From contig NZ_OY787469.1 of NCBI RefSeq assembly GCF_963678835.1, positions 1,116,001 to 1,180,000 on the forward strand: 64,000 nt of DNA, given 5' to 3'. The notes below the pieces were generated by a model that saw nothing but the letters and a program-made list of their open reading frames with translations, was not told where the DNA came from and searched no databases. Of the stretch, positions 1 to 8,448 are shown one piece after another. The DNA comes from an uncultured Desulfuromonas sp. (GTDB lineage Bacteria; Desulfobacterota; Desulfuromonadia; Desulfuromonadales; Desulfuromonadaceae). The translations under genes and the position numbers were made by a program. Positions within the stretch are counted from its first letter, which is position 1; every line of letters starts with the position of its first letter.

Positions 1-219
1 GCGGCAGTCAAGCGCAATTCCTGGGTCAAAGTGCGCTATGTGGATATGGACGGACAAACCGTTGAGCGTGAAGCGGACGGGTTGTTGGCCATCTGCTTTC
101 AGCATGAAATCGACCATCTTGACGGCAAGTTGTTCGTCGATCGGTTGTCCTCTCTGAAAAAGGGGATGTTTCGTAAAAAATATCCGAAAATTCTCGAACA
201 ACAGCAGGAGCAGCTGTGA
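1..219 (+). CDS. def: Peptide deformylase, C-terminal part
   Basis: This is the 3' end of a gene cut by the window edge; the reading frame is open from base 1. The product would remove the N-terminal formyl group from new proteins. The visible end carries the HEIDHLDG motif, which is the metal-binding HExxH motif of peptide deformylases, followed by a basic tail (SLKKGMFRKKYPK) typical of the family. It ends at a TGA that overlaps the GTG start of fmt, so def and fmt are translationally coupled, the arrangement found in most bacteria. The N-terminal motifs lie outside the window. Confidence 0.95.
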   Translation, partial: AAVKRNSWVKVRYVDMDGQTVEREADGLLAICFQHEIDHLDGKLFVDRLSSLKKGMFRKKYPKILEQQQEQL

Positions 220-1160
220 TTAATATTCAAACCATTCGTGTCGTTTTTATGGGAACTCCCGATTTTGCCCTGGAGACGTTACACGGGCTGATTGAATCCG
301 GGGTGCAGATGGTCGGTGTTTATACTCAGCCGGACCGTCCCAAGGGGCGGGGGAAAAAATTGGCCGCCCCGCCGGTCAAGGATCTGGCATTAGAGCACGA
401 TATCCCGGTTTTTCAGCCGCAGAAACTGCGTGACGAAGAAGCAGTCAAACAGCTGCGCAGCCTGTCACCGGATCTGATCGTGGTTGTGGCCTACGGCCAG
501 ATTCTTCCCCAGGCGGTTCTCGATATTCCCAAGTATGGCTGTATCAATGTCCATGCGTCGCTGTTGCCGCGCCACCGCGGGGCGGCACCGATCAATAAAG
601 CCATTGTTGATGGCGATCCCACGACCGGGGTGACCACCATGATGATGGATGTCGGCCTCGATACTGGCGACATGTTGGTGAAAAAATCGTTATCGATTCA
701 TCCCGATGAGACGGCCGGCCAGTTGCACGACCGGCTGGCCCCACTCGGGCGTGAGGCGATGGACGAGACCTTGGCTCGTCTGTGTGCCGGTACCCTGTCG
801 CGTGAAAAGCAGGATGACAGCCTGAGTACTTATGCGTCGATGATGAAGAAAGAGGACGGATGTATCGATTGGCGCAAGGAGGCGCGGCAAATTCATAATC
901 TGGTGCGCGGCCTTGATCCGTGGCCCGGAGCCTATACACTGCTTGACGGCCAGACCCTCAAACTGGCCAAAACGCGCTGTGTTGAGGGCCAAGGTGAACC
1001 GGGACAAGTCCTTGAAGCCTGCGGAGAAACGGTGATCGTGGCCTGCGGACAGGGGGCGCTGCAGTTGGGAGCGTTGCAGCTACCGGGCAAAAAGATGCTC
1101 AGTGCCGCTGATTTTCTGCGTGGACGTGGTCTGGAAAAAGGAAATGTTCTCGGCCGTTGA
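216..1160 (+). CDS. fmt: Methionyl-tRNA formyltransferase
   Basis: The 314-residue product formylates initiator Met-tRNA with 10-formyl-THF. The N-terminal formyltransferase fold starts with VVFMGTPDFALETL. The catalytic Asn and His are in NVHASLLPRHRGAAPI (about residues 109-124) and the catalytic Asp is in the following GLDTGD stretch. The C-terminal OB-like domain contains IDWRKEARQIHNLVRGLDPWPGA. I chose GTG at 216 because AGGAG lies about 5 bases upstream and it overlaps the def stop; the length is normal for the family. Confidence 0.97.
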   Translation: MINIQTIRVVFMGTPDFALETLHGLIESGVQMVGVYTQPDRPKGRGKKLAAPPVKDLALEHDIPVFQPQKLRDEEAVKQLRSLSPDLIVVVAYGQILPQAVLDIPKYGCINVHASLLPRHRGAAPINKAIVDGDPTTGVTTMMMDVGLDTGDMLVKKSLSIHPDETAGQLHDRLAPLGREAMDETLARLCAGTLSREKQDDSLSTYASMMKKEDGCIDWRKEARQIHNLVRGLDPWPGAYTLLDGQTLKLAKTRCVEGQGEPGQVLEACGETVIVACGQGALQLGALQLPGKKMLSAADFLRGRGLEKGNVLGR

Positions 1161-1204
1161 TGGTATACGGTTATTTGCACAGTTCGCTTCTGGGGACATC
1201 TCTC

Positions 1205-1233
1205 TTGAAAAGCGCTTTGGGGATGGTTAGATT
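1205..1233 (+). promoter_or_regulatory. Candidate sigma-70 promoter for htpX
   Basis: TTGAAA (1205-1210) and TAGATT (1228-1233) are separated by 17 bases and lie about 65 bases before the htpX start. HtpX is often heat-shock controlled, and CTTGAAA resembles the -35 of sigma-32 promoters, but no matching CCCCAT-type -10 follows. I therefore read it as sigma-70-like. This is pattern matching only. Confidence 0.35.
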
Positions 1234-1296
1234 ATCGCTCAAATGGGGCGATTGGCGCCGTACTTCTAACCGGACCTATCCAATAAAGAGGAAATA

Positions 1297-2136
1297 ATGC
1301 TGAACAATTTGAAGACCGTTGGCCTGATGGCCTTATTGACCATCATCCTGATGGTGATTGGTGGTGCAATTGGTGGCCGTGGCGGTGCCATTGTGGCACT
1401 TGTTCTGGCTGGTGTGATGAATATCGGCTCCTATTGGTTTTCCGATAAGATCGTCATCCGTATGTACAAAGGACAGGAAGTCAACAGCGGCATGCTTTAC
1501 GATGTCGTTCGTGAGCTGTGTGAGCGTAACAATCTGATTATGCCGCGCGTTTATATGATTCCGCAGGATACGCCTAACGCGTTTGCTACCGGACGTAATC
1601 CGCAACATGCTGTGGTGGCGGCCACTCAGGGAATTGTTTCCCTGCTCAGCCGTGAGGAATTGATGGGGGTGATGGCCCATGAACTCAGCCATGTCCGTCA
1701 TCGCGATATTCTCATTGGTTCTGTTGCCGCGACCATTGCCGGTGCGATCTCCTATCTGGCTCAGATGGGCCAGTGGGCCATGCTGTTCGGCATGGGTGGC
1801 AATGACGATGAAGACGGTGGTGGAAATATATTCGTTATGCTGATCACGATGATTTTTGCACCGATGGCGGCAATGCTGGTGCAGATGGCGGTGTCGCGAT
1901 CCCGTGAATATGCGGCGGACCGTGGCGGCGCTGAACTGTGTGGCAACCCGCATTACCTGGCCAGTGCCCTGCGTAAGCTGGAATTGGCCAACCAGCAGCG
2001 ACCGATGCACGATGTCAATGATGCGACAGCGCATATGTTTATTGTCAATCCACTCAGCGGTAAAGGGTTGCAGAGTCTGTTCTCCACCCATCCACCCATG
2101 GATGAGCGGGTACGGCGACTGGAAGCGATGGCGTAA
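1297..2136 (+). CDS. htpX: Membrane zinc metalloprotease HtpX
   Basis: The 279-residue inner-membrane M48 protease degrades damaged or misfolded membrane proteins. Two N-terminal hydrophobic segments (about residues 7-50) are followed by the zinc site HELSH in VMAHELSHVRHRD (about residue 127) and by the third ligand Glu in SREYAADRGGAEL. Another hydrophobic pair lies between them (about residues 145-200). Length and order match HtpX. AGAGGAA precedes the ATG at 1297. It has its own likely promoter and is followed by rsmB after 85 bases. Confidence 0.96.
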   Translation: MLNNLKTVGLMALLTIILMVIGGAIGGRGGAIVALVLAGVMNIGSYWFSDKIVIRMYKGQEVNSGMLYDVVRELCERNNLIMPRVYMIPQDTPNAFATGRNPQHAVVAATQGIVSLLSREELMGVMAHELSHVRHRDILIGSVAATIAGAISYLAQMGQWAMLFGMGGNDDEDGGGNIFVMLITMIFAPMAAMLVQMAVSRSREYAADRGGAELCGNPHYLASALRKLELANQQRPMHDVNDATAHMFIVNPLSGKGLQSLFSTHPPMDERVRRLEAMA

Positions 2137-2221
2137 CGCTGTCGTTACGAAGATAGAACGTTTCACGAAATGTGCGGGGGTGTGCCGAAAGCATACCCCC
2201 GCTTTGTTGTTCGAGGTGTGT

Positions 2222-3610
2222 GTGGCAAAAAAAGCAGAGCCAAACGTCAAAGATGCCCGGCGCATCGCTTTTGATGTGTTGACCCGGGTGGATGAGGGCG
2301 GTTATTCCGATCTGGTGTTGGATGCCGCACTTGAGGCGAATCCTGGCCTTGATCCGCGTGATCGTGCCTTGGCAACGGAGCTTGTTTATGGGGTGCTGCG
2401 CCGTCGCGGCAGCCTCGATTTTATCCTCAAAGCCTATAGTCGCCAGCCGTTGAAGAAGCTGCAACCCAAGGTGTTGCGCCTGCTGCGTCTGGGAGTTTAT
2501 CAATTGTGCTATCTTGATCGCATCCCGGATCGGGCCGTGGTTCACAGTATGGTGGAGCTGGCGCGGCGTTGCGGTCTGGAGCGAGTCAGCGGCCTGGTCA
2601 ATGGCGTGCTGCGCAGTTATCTGCGCGAGCCGCACCGGGTGGTGTGGCCTGATCCCGATGCGGATACTCAGGGCTGGCTGGAGCATGGTCTGTCATTGCC
2701 GCACTGGCTGGCGCGACGCTGGTTGGCGCAGTATGGCGCGGAAGGCGCAATGGCTCTGGCTGAGAGTCAGTTGACCGCAGCGCCTGTTACCGTGCGCGTC
2801 AACACCCTGAAGATGACGCGGGACGCGTTTCTTGACCAGCTTTCGCAATGCGATATTGCGGCCGAGTCGACCCGTTTTGCGCCGGAAGGTGTGATCCTGC
2901 CCCATGCCGGTGATCTGCAGCGGTTGCCCGGACGCGCCGAGGGCTGGTACCAAGTTCAAGATGAAGCCAGCATGCTCATGGCACATCTGTTGTCGGTCGA
3001 ACCCGGTCAACGCATTCTCGATGTCTGTGCGGCACCCGGTGGTAAGACTACCCATCTGGCCGCGTTGACCGACAATCGTTCTGAGATTGTCGCCCTTGAT
3101 CTTCATCCGCAACGGCTGGAGACTTTACAGCAGGGGGCCAAGCGTCTTGGGTGTGAACAGATCCGTACGCTGGCGTGCGATATGACCCAGCCGTGTGATT
3201 CTCTGCCGGCGGGAGGTTTTGATCGTGTTCTCGTTGATGCCCCGTGCAGCGGTTTAGGGGTGTTGCGGCGCAATCCGGAGTCGCGTTGGCGGCGTAAACA
3301 GACCGACATCAAGATGCTGGCCAAAATCCAGCGGCAAATTTTGCATCAGGCCGCAGAATTAGTTGTTCCCGGCGGTCTGTTGCTTTACTCTCTGTGTACC
3401 ACCACGCCGGAAGAATCTTCTGCGGTGGTGGCGGACTTTCTGACGGACCATCCCATGTATGCCCAAGTTGATCTGGCCAACCGAGCGCCGAAACACTGGC
3501 ATGGGTTGTTTGATGATGACGGACAACTTGTAACACGCACGGGTGAACATGGTGCGATGGACTGCTTTTTTGCCGCTGGTTTTTATCGCCGGCCAGAGTG
3601 CTCATTTTAA
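2222..3610 (+). CDS. rsmB: 16S rRNA (cytosine-967-C5)-methyltransferase
   Basis: The product of about 462 residues methylates C967 of 16S rRNA. An N-terminal NusB-like RNA-binding domain (RRIAFDVLTRVDEGGYSD onward) is followed by a Rossmann methyltransferase domain with SAM motif DVCAAPGGKTTHLA, the motif DAPCSGLGVLRRNPE and the catalytic Cys in LLYSLCTTTPEES. The frame is open much further upstream, overlapping htpX, but that extension is a shadow of htpX. GTG at 2222 begins VAKKAEPNVKDARR and has GAGG 5 bases before it. GTG at 2216 is a less likely alternative. Confidence 0.94.
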   Translation: MAKKAEPNVKDARRIAFDVLTRVDEGGYSDLVLDAALEANPGLDPRDRALATELVYGVLRRRGSLDFILKAYSRQPLKKLQPKVLRLLRLGVYQLCYLDRIPDRAVVHSMVELARRCGLERVSGLVNGVLRSYLREPHRVVWPDPDADTQGWLEHGLSLPHWLARRWLAQYGAEGAMALAESQLTAAPVTVRVNTLKMTRDAFLDQLSQCDIAAESTRFAPEGVILPHAGDLQRLPGRAEGWYQVQDEASMLMAHLLSVEPGQRILDVCAAPGGKTTHLAALTDNRSEIVALDLHPQRLETLQQGAKRLGCEQIRTLACDMTQPCDSLPAGGFDRVLVDAPCSGLGVLRRNPESRWRRKQTDIKMLAKIQRQILHQAAELVVPGGLLLYSLCTTTPEESSAVVADFLTDHPMYAQVDLANRAPKHWHGLFDDDGQLVTRTGEHGAMDCFFAAGFYRRPECSF

Positions 3611-3652
3611 CGTTTATCCTGAAACAGTTCCCGTAACGGGAAGGAGTGAACC

Positions 3653-4306
3653 ATGGTCAAGATTTCTCCCTCGATCCTTTCGGCGGATTTTGCCCGTCTT
3701 GGTGCGGAAATTCGCACCGTAGAACAGGCTGGAGCCGACTATATCCATGTTGATGTCATGGATGGCCACTTTGTGCCCAATATTACCATTGGTGCACCGG
3801 TGGTTGGTGCATTGCGCCAGGTGACTGAGTTGCCCCTTGATGTTCATCTGATGATCGAGAATCCCGATCTGTATATCCCCGACTTTGCCAAAGCCGGCTC
3901 CGATATTATTACTGTTCATCAGGAGGCTGTGCCGCATCTGCATCGGACCATTCAACTGATCCACAGCTTAGGTAAGAAAGCGGGCGTTTCGATTAATCCG
4001 GCGACACCGGCCGGGGTGCTGGAGGTCATTATGGCCGAAGTGGATCTGGTGCTGGTGATGACGGTGAATCCCGGTTTTGGTGGTCAGAGTTTTATTCCGG
4101 CAACACTGAATAAGATTACCCAACTGCGTGAGATGATCGATCGTACTGGTCGGGCGATTGAGCTGGAAGTGGATGGCGGCGTCAAGGCCGACAATATTGG
4201 CGAGATCGCTGCTGCCGGGGCCGATGTGTTTGTCGCCGGCAGTGCCGTATTTAATACTCCTGATTACACCCAGGCTATTCAGTCTCTGCGGGACAACGTC
4301 AAGTAA
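3653..4306 (+). CDS. rpe: Ribulose-phosphate 3-epimerase
   Basis: The 217-residue TIM-barrel enzyme interconverts ribulose 5-phosphate and xylulose 5-phosphate in the pentose phosphate pathway. Family signatures are [14 protein letters not shown] at the N terminus, [15 protein letters not shown] with catalytic Asp and metal ligands, the [12 protein letters not shown] loop and the phosphate-binding [18 protein letters not shown] precedes the ATG. It lies 42 bases after rsmB and directly before the methionine-synthesis gene; the rsmB-rpe neighbourhood is common in Desulfuromonadales and other bacteria. Confidence 0.97.
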   Translation: MVKISPSILSADFARLGAEIRTVEQAGADYIHVDVMDGHFVPNITIGAPVVGALRQVTELPLDVHLMIENPDLYIPDFAKAGSDIITVHQEAVPHLHRTIQLIHSLGKKAGVSINPATPAGVLEVIMAEVDLVLVMTVNPGFGGQSFIPATLNKITQLREMIDRTGRAIELEVDGGVKADNIGEIAAAGADVFVAGSAVFNTPDYTQAIQSLRDNVK

Positions 4307-4315
4307 AGGCGCGTG

Positions 4316-6163
4316 ATGAGTGTTTCCCCCTTGATACAACGTCTTCACGAGACGGTTCTGATCGGCGATGGGGCCATGGGTACCCAGCTTTACAGTCAGG
4401 GTGTGCCAGCGGACAGCTGTTTTGAGCGGTTGAATCTGACCCGGCCGGAATTGGTGGTTGCGGTACATGAGGCGTATGTCAAGGCGGGAGCTCAACTGCT
4501 GGAAACTAACACCTTTACGGCCAATGGTTTGCGGCTTGGCGGCATTGGCCTTGATGGGCAGGTGCGTCAGATCAACGAGGCCGGAGCCCGATTGGCCCGT
4601 CAGGCGATCGGGACCGATAAAAATTGCTTTGTGGCGGGTTCTGTCGGCCCACTGGGCAGCCGTGATCGCGAGGAAAATCTTTGCGCTACGGACCAGCAGA
4701 GTTTGTTTCGTGATCAGATGACCGGCCTGGTGGATGGCGGCGTAGATCTCTTGTTGCTGGAGACCTTTGCCAGTCTGGACGAATTGCAGTTGGCGGCTTC
4801 GGTCGCGGCAGAATTTGGCTTGCCGGTGGTTGCTCAGATGGCCTTCTTTGCCGAAGGGCGAACCCGTGAAGGGTTGGACGGTCGTCAGTTTGTCAAGGCC
4901 TTGACGAAGAATGTGGATGTCGTTGGAGCCAATTGTGGCGTCGGTCCCCATGAGATGCTGCAGTTGGTTCGCCAGATGACGGCCGCAACATCCGCGCCGG
5001 TTTCAGCGTTTGCCAATTCAGGCTTTCCCCAGTATGTCAATGGACGGCTCGTTTATCTGGCCACACCGGATTATTTTGCCAGCCGTGGCCTAGAGATGGT
5101 CGAAGCCGGTGCCGCTCTTGTCGGTGGCTGCTGCGGGACAACTCCAGAGCATATCGCCGCGTTATCTGCGCGGGTCCAAGGACTGAAGCCGAGTCGTGTT
5201 GCCGTGTCTTCTCGCCGAGTGGGTGACGAAAAACGCCCTGCTGTGCAGATTGAGGAACCCCGGTTGCCAGTGGTTTCTCCGTTGCTTGATCCAGCGCGTA
5301 AAGAAGTTCCGATCACGGTGGAGCTTGATCCGCCGCGAGGGTTGGATTGCTCGGTGACCATCGAACGGGCCAGGCTGCTGGCGCAGAGCGGTGTCGATGC
5401 CATTAATCTGGCGGAGAATCCGCTGGCACGCATCCGGATGGGCAATCTGGCTCTGGCCGCTAAGATTCAGGACGCTACCGGGATTCCGGTGATTGCTCAT
5501 GTTACCTGTCGTGACCGTAATCTGATTGGTTTGCACTCCGATTTGATGGGCGCGCATCTGCTAGGCTTGCGTCATATTCTTGCGGTGACTGGTGATCCGG
5601 TTTCCGTCGGTGAGTCCAGTGGCGCCACCAGCGTCTTTGATCTTAATTCCATCGGTCTGCTCGAATTGCTCAATGGTTTGAATCAGGGATGTAATATGCT
5701 TGGTGCTGATCTCGGTGCCGGGACCAGCTTTTGCCTGGGCGCAGCATTTAACCCCAATGTGACGCATCTGCAGGGTCAGGTGACTAAGTTACATAAAAAG
5801 CTCGCCGCCGGAGCCCGGTTTTTTCAGACGCAACCGGTTTATTCCGCAGCTGTTTTTCAGAGCATGGTGCAGGCTCTGCAGGATGTTTCCGCACCTGTTT
5901 TTCTCGGGGTGTTACCGTTGGTCAGCGAACGTAATGCGGAATTCCTTCATAACGAGGTGCCGGGAATTACGCTGCCCGACGAGGTGAGAAAAAGGATGCG
6001 TGGTACTGCCGGCGACAGCGGTGTCGCGGCAGGGATGGCGATTGCCTCCGAGCTGGTTCGCACCTGTGCACCACAAGCTGACGGTTATTATATCATGCCC
6101 CCTTTTGGCAAGGTCGATCTTGCCTTGCAACTGATTGAAATTATAAAGGCAACACCCGCCTGA
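4316..6163 (+). CDS. Fused homocysteine S-methyltransferase / methylenetetrahydrofolate reductase
   Basis: The product of about 615 residues joins two enzymes of methionine synthesis, as in the YitJ family. Residues 1-295 form a homocysteine methyltransferase barrel (GDGAMGTQLYSQG at the start; zinc-binding cysteines in ANCGVGP and VGGCCGTTPEHI). Residues about 335-615 form an MTHFR-type flavin barrel (ITVELDPPRGLD, HVTCRDRN, HILAVTGDP, QTQPVYS). It would reduce methylene-THF and pass the methyl group to homocysteine, possibly with a separate cobalamin or activation domain encoded elsewhere. The start is ATG 4316, with AAAGG 6 bases upstream; GTG 4313 is possible. It follows rpe by 9 bases. 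Confidence 0.9.
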   Translation: MSVSPLIQRLHETVLIGDGAMGTQLYSQGVPADSCFERLNLTRPELVVAVHEAYVKAGAQLLETNTFTANGLRLGGIGLDGQVRQINEAGARLARQAIGTDKNCFVAGSVGPLGSRDREENLCATDQQSLFRDQMTGLVDGGVDLLLLETFASLDELQLAASVAAEFGLPVVAQMAFFAEGRTREGLDGRQFVKALTKNVDVVGANCGVGPHEMLQLVRQMTAATSAPVSAFANSGFPQYVNGRLVYLATPDYFASRGLEMVEAGAALVGGCCGTTPEHIAALSARVQGLKPSRVAVSSRRVGDEKRPAVQIEEPRLPVVSPLLDPARKEVPITVELDPPRGLDCSVTIERARLLAQSGVDAINLAENPLARIRMGNLALAAKIQDATGIPVIAHVTCRDRNLIGLHSDLMGAHLLGLRHILAVTGDPVSVGESSGATSVFDLNSIGLLELLNGLNQGCNMLGADLGAGTSFCLGAAFNPNVTHLQGQVTKLHKKLAAGARFFQTQPVYSAAVFQSMVQALQDVSAPVFLGVLPLVSERNAEFLHNEVPGITLPDEVRKRMRGTAGDSGVAAGMAIASELVRTCAPQADGYYIMPPFGKVDLALQLIEIIKATPA

Positions 6164-6328
6164 TCTTTTTTTCATTTCCAGGGACTCCTGATCCCTGCCG
6201 GTTGTAGGATTTGTCGGCAATTGTTCACCTGGCTGGAGCCACCAGTCGGCTAAATTTATCCTTGATTTGCGACAGGCATTTGTGGTATTTAGCTGCATAC
6301 TGTATACAAAATGTCAGTGGTGATTTAC

Positions 6329-6360
6329 GACAAAAAGGGCGGCTAGTCGCTCTTTTTTGT
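6329..6360 (+). terminator. Hairpin with A and T arms between the MTHFR fusion and sfrB
   Basis: A stem of about 12 pairs (ACAAAAAGGGCG against CGCTCTTTTTTGT, one G-U pair, loop GCTAGT) ends in a T-run. It would stop transcripts from the upstream operon. It lies only about 55 bases before the sfrB start, so the sfrB promoter must be upstream of it (making it a possible attenuator) or packed into the short remaining stretch. Confidence 0.6.
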
Positions 6361-6413
6361 GCGGAATAAGGGCTCTCTTGCTGGCGAGGGCGTGTGTATA
6401 ACAGGAGGTCATA

Positions 6414-8369
6414 TTGTCTGATATAGTTTTTTCCAGCTGGGGAAGAGAAATCGTCGATAACCGTAACGGCGGTGAAGCCGATCTGGCTTCGTTGAAGCTG
6501 AAGCTTCCCACAGAGTATCTGGACGGTAAAGTCGGTGCCTTCATGGGCTGGGATGGTGTTGTTCTGCTCGACGGCGAAACCGATGTCGTGGCGATGGCCG
6601 CTGAATACATGAAGCGGGTTCAGGAAAAACACTGCTGTGGCAAGTGCACCCCCGGTAAAAAGGGAACACGTGTCATGCAGGACACGCTGGCTCGGATTCT
6701 CCAGGGCCACGGTGAAGAGCGTGATCTGGAAATTATTGAAAACCTGAAGTCATTGCTGGAGGGCTGCAAATGTACTCTGTGCATGACGTCGGCAATTCCT
6801 GTTCTTGACACGGTCAAATACTTCCGTGATGACTACATGGCCTACATCGGTGGCGGCAAAAAGCCAAAACTGGCGGCCAGTTATCACGATAAGCTGACTG
6901 CGCCCTGTATTGATCGGTGCCCGGCGCATATTGATATTCCCGCATACATCGAAGAGATTAAAAATTACCGCTTTGAAGATTCCTTGTCGGTGATTCGTGA
7001 GCGGATGGCAATTCCGGCGGTGTGTGGCCGTGTGTGTCCGCATCCTTGTGAGACGGCTTGTCGCCGTGCACTGGTCGACGAGCCGGTCAGCATCATGGTG
7101 ATGAAGCGCGTTGCATCTGACCATGAGTGGATGCACCATAAAACGCCGCCGATGCTCCCCGCGGCTCCGACCGGCAAAAAAGTGATCGTTGTCGGTGCTG
7201 GCCCCGCTGGTCTGACCTGTGCGTTTTATCTGGCTCAGAAAGGTCATAAAGTCAAAATTATCGACATGCTGTCCGAACCCGGCGGTACGGTTGCCGTTGG
7301 TATCCCGGATTACCGCATGCCGCGGCCGTTGCTGCGTCGTGAGGCGGAAATCGTTGAATCCCTTGGCGTTGAGATTGAGTACGGCGTCAAGCTGGGCCGC
7401 GATGTCTCGTTGCGTGAGCTTAAAGAGAACTATGATGCCGTGTTCCTCGGCACCGGTGCTTTCAAGTCGAAGCCAATGGGTGTTGAAGGTGAAGATGCCG
7501 GTTACGAAGGCTTCTCCGAGGGTGGTATTCACTACCTGCGTGCCGTTGCACTGGGCCAGGGCATGGTCACACCAAAGCGCGTTGTGGTTGTCGGTGGTGG
7601 TAATACGGCCATTGACTGTGTGCGTGTTGCGTTGCGTGAAGGCGCTGAAGAGTCGATTCTGGTTTATCGTCGTACCCGTAATGAGATGCCTGCTGAGTCT
7701 TACGAGGTCGATGATGCCGATGAGGAAAAAGTACGCTTTGAATTCCTCGTTAACCCGACCCGCCTGATTACCGAAAATAATAAGATTACCGGTGTTGAAG
7801 TGATCAAGATGGCTCTGGGTGAGCCGGACGAGTCTGGTCGTCGTCGTCCGCAACCGGTCGAAGGATCTGAATACGTCATCCCGTGTGACATGGTTATCCC
7901 GGCCATCGGTCAGGACCCGGATTTGAGCTATCTCGAAGATGGTGATTACGGCATCAAGCAGACCCGCTGGAACAGTATCGTCACCAATGGTGGAACCATG
8001 ATGACGGACGATGATGGAGTATTCGCCGGTGGTGACTGTGAATACGGGGCGATGACCGTTGTATTGGCCGTTGGCCATGGTAAGCGGGCCGCCAGCGTTA
8101 TGCATCGTTATCTGACGGAAGGCAAGTCCATCCTCGATGATGAAGAGGCCCTGGAAGATGTTGTCAACCGCCTTGGCGTTTTTGATGCTGATGAAAAGGT
8201 TCCCAATGTTGGTGGTTTGCATCGTGAGCACCAGCCCAAGGTCGACGGGGCGGAACGTGCCACCAACTACGAGGAAATTGAGTTGGCCATGCCTGAAAGT
8301 CAGGCGGTGGTTGAAGCAGATCGTTGTTTACGTTGCTACCGGGTGGCAATGGTTGCCGTCGAACAGTAG
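6414..8369 (+). CDS. sfrB: NADPH dehydrogenase / soluble Fe(III) reductase beta subunit (SfrB-like)
   Basis: The 651-residue product matches the SfrB architecture. Residues 1-125 resemble the Fe-S end of NuoF (CCGKCTPGKKG and CKCTLCM). Next comes a GltD-like Fe-S segment (CIDRCPAHIDIP, CGRVCPHPCETACRR). Two dinucleotide-binding folds follow (VIVVGAGPAGLTCAF for FAD, VVVVGGGNTAIDCVRVA for NADPH), and the protein ends DRCLRCYR. In Geobacter SfrAB oxidises NADPH and was first isolated as a soluble Fe(III) reductase. The start is TTG, supported by AGGAGGT 4 bases before it. sfrA follows 55 bases downstream. Confidence 0.88.
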   Translation: MSDIVFSSWGREIVDNRNGGEADLASLKLKLPTEYLDGKVGAFMGWDGVVLLDGETDVVAMAAEYMKRVQEKHCCGKCTPGKKGTRVMQDTLARILQGHGEERDLEIIENLKSLLEGCKCTLCMTSAIPVLDTVKYFRDDYMAYIGGGKKPKLAASYHDKLTAPCIDRCPAHIDIPAYIEEIKNYRFEDSLSVIRERMAIPAVCGRVCPHPCETACRRALVDEPVSIMVMKRVASDHEWMHHKTPPMLPAAPTGKKVIVVGAGPAGLTCAFYLAQKGHKVKIIDMLSEPGGTVAVGIPDYRMPRPLLRREAEIVESLGVEIEYGVKLGRDVSLRELKENYDAVFLGTGAFKSKPMGVEGEDAGYEGFSEGGIHYLRAVALGQGMVTPKRVVVVGGGNTAIDCVRVALREGAEESILVYRRTRNEMPAESYEVDDADEEKVRFEFLVNPTRLITENNKITGVEVIKMALGEPDESGRRRPQPVEGSEYVIPCDMVIPAIGQDPDLSYLEDGDYGIKQTRWNSIVTNGGTMMTDDDGVFAGGDCEYGAMTVVLAVGHGKRAASVMHRYLTEGKSILDDEEALEDVVNRLGVFDADEKVPNVGGLHREHQPKVDGAERATNYEEIELAMPESQAVVEADRCLRCYRVAMVAVEQ

Positions 8370-8448
8370 TCGGTATCAGACCTGCACAAGAGCGGAAAAC
8401 AGACACTAGCGTTAGGATTTCCATATGAGTCATAAAGGTGAAAAGTCA

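Noticed and set aside
1333-2265. 310-codon open frame on the minus strand
   Set aside because: It lies opposite htpX, has no signature motif and an odd His/Asn-rich composition typical of an antisense shadow.
3968-4951. 327-codon open frame on the minus strand
   Set aside because: It spans the rpe/MTHFR-fusion junction on the opposite strand; both plus-strand genes are secure.
6750-8231. 493-codon open frame on the minus strand
   Set aside because: It lies wholly opposite sfrB, whose domains are clear. Composition is that of a reverse-frame shadow.
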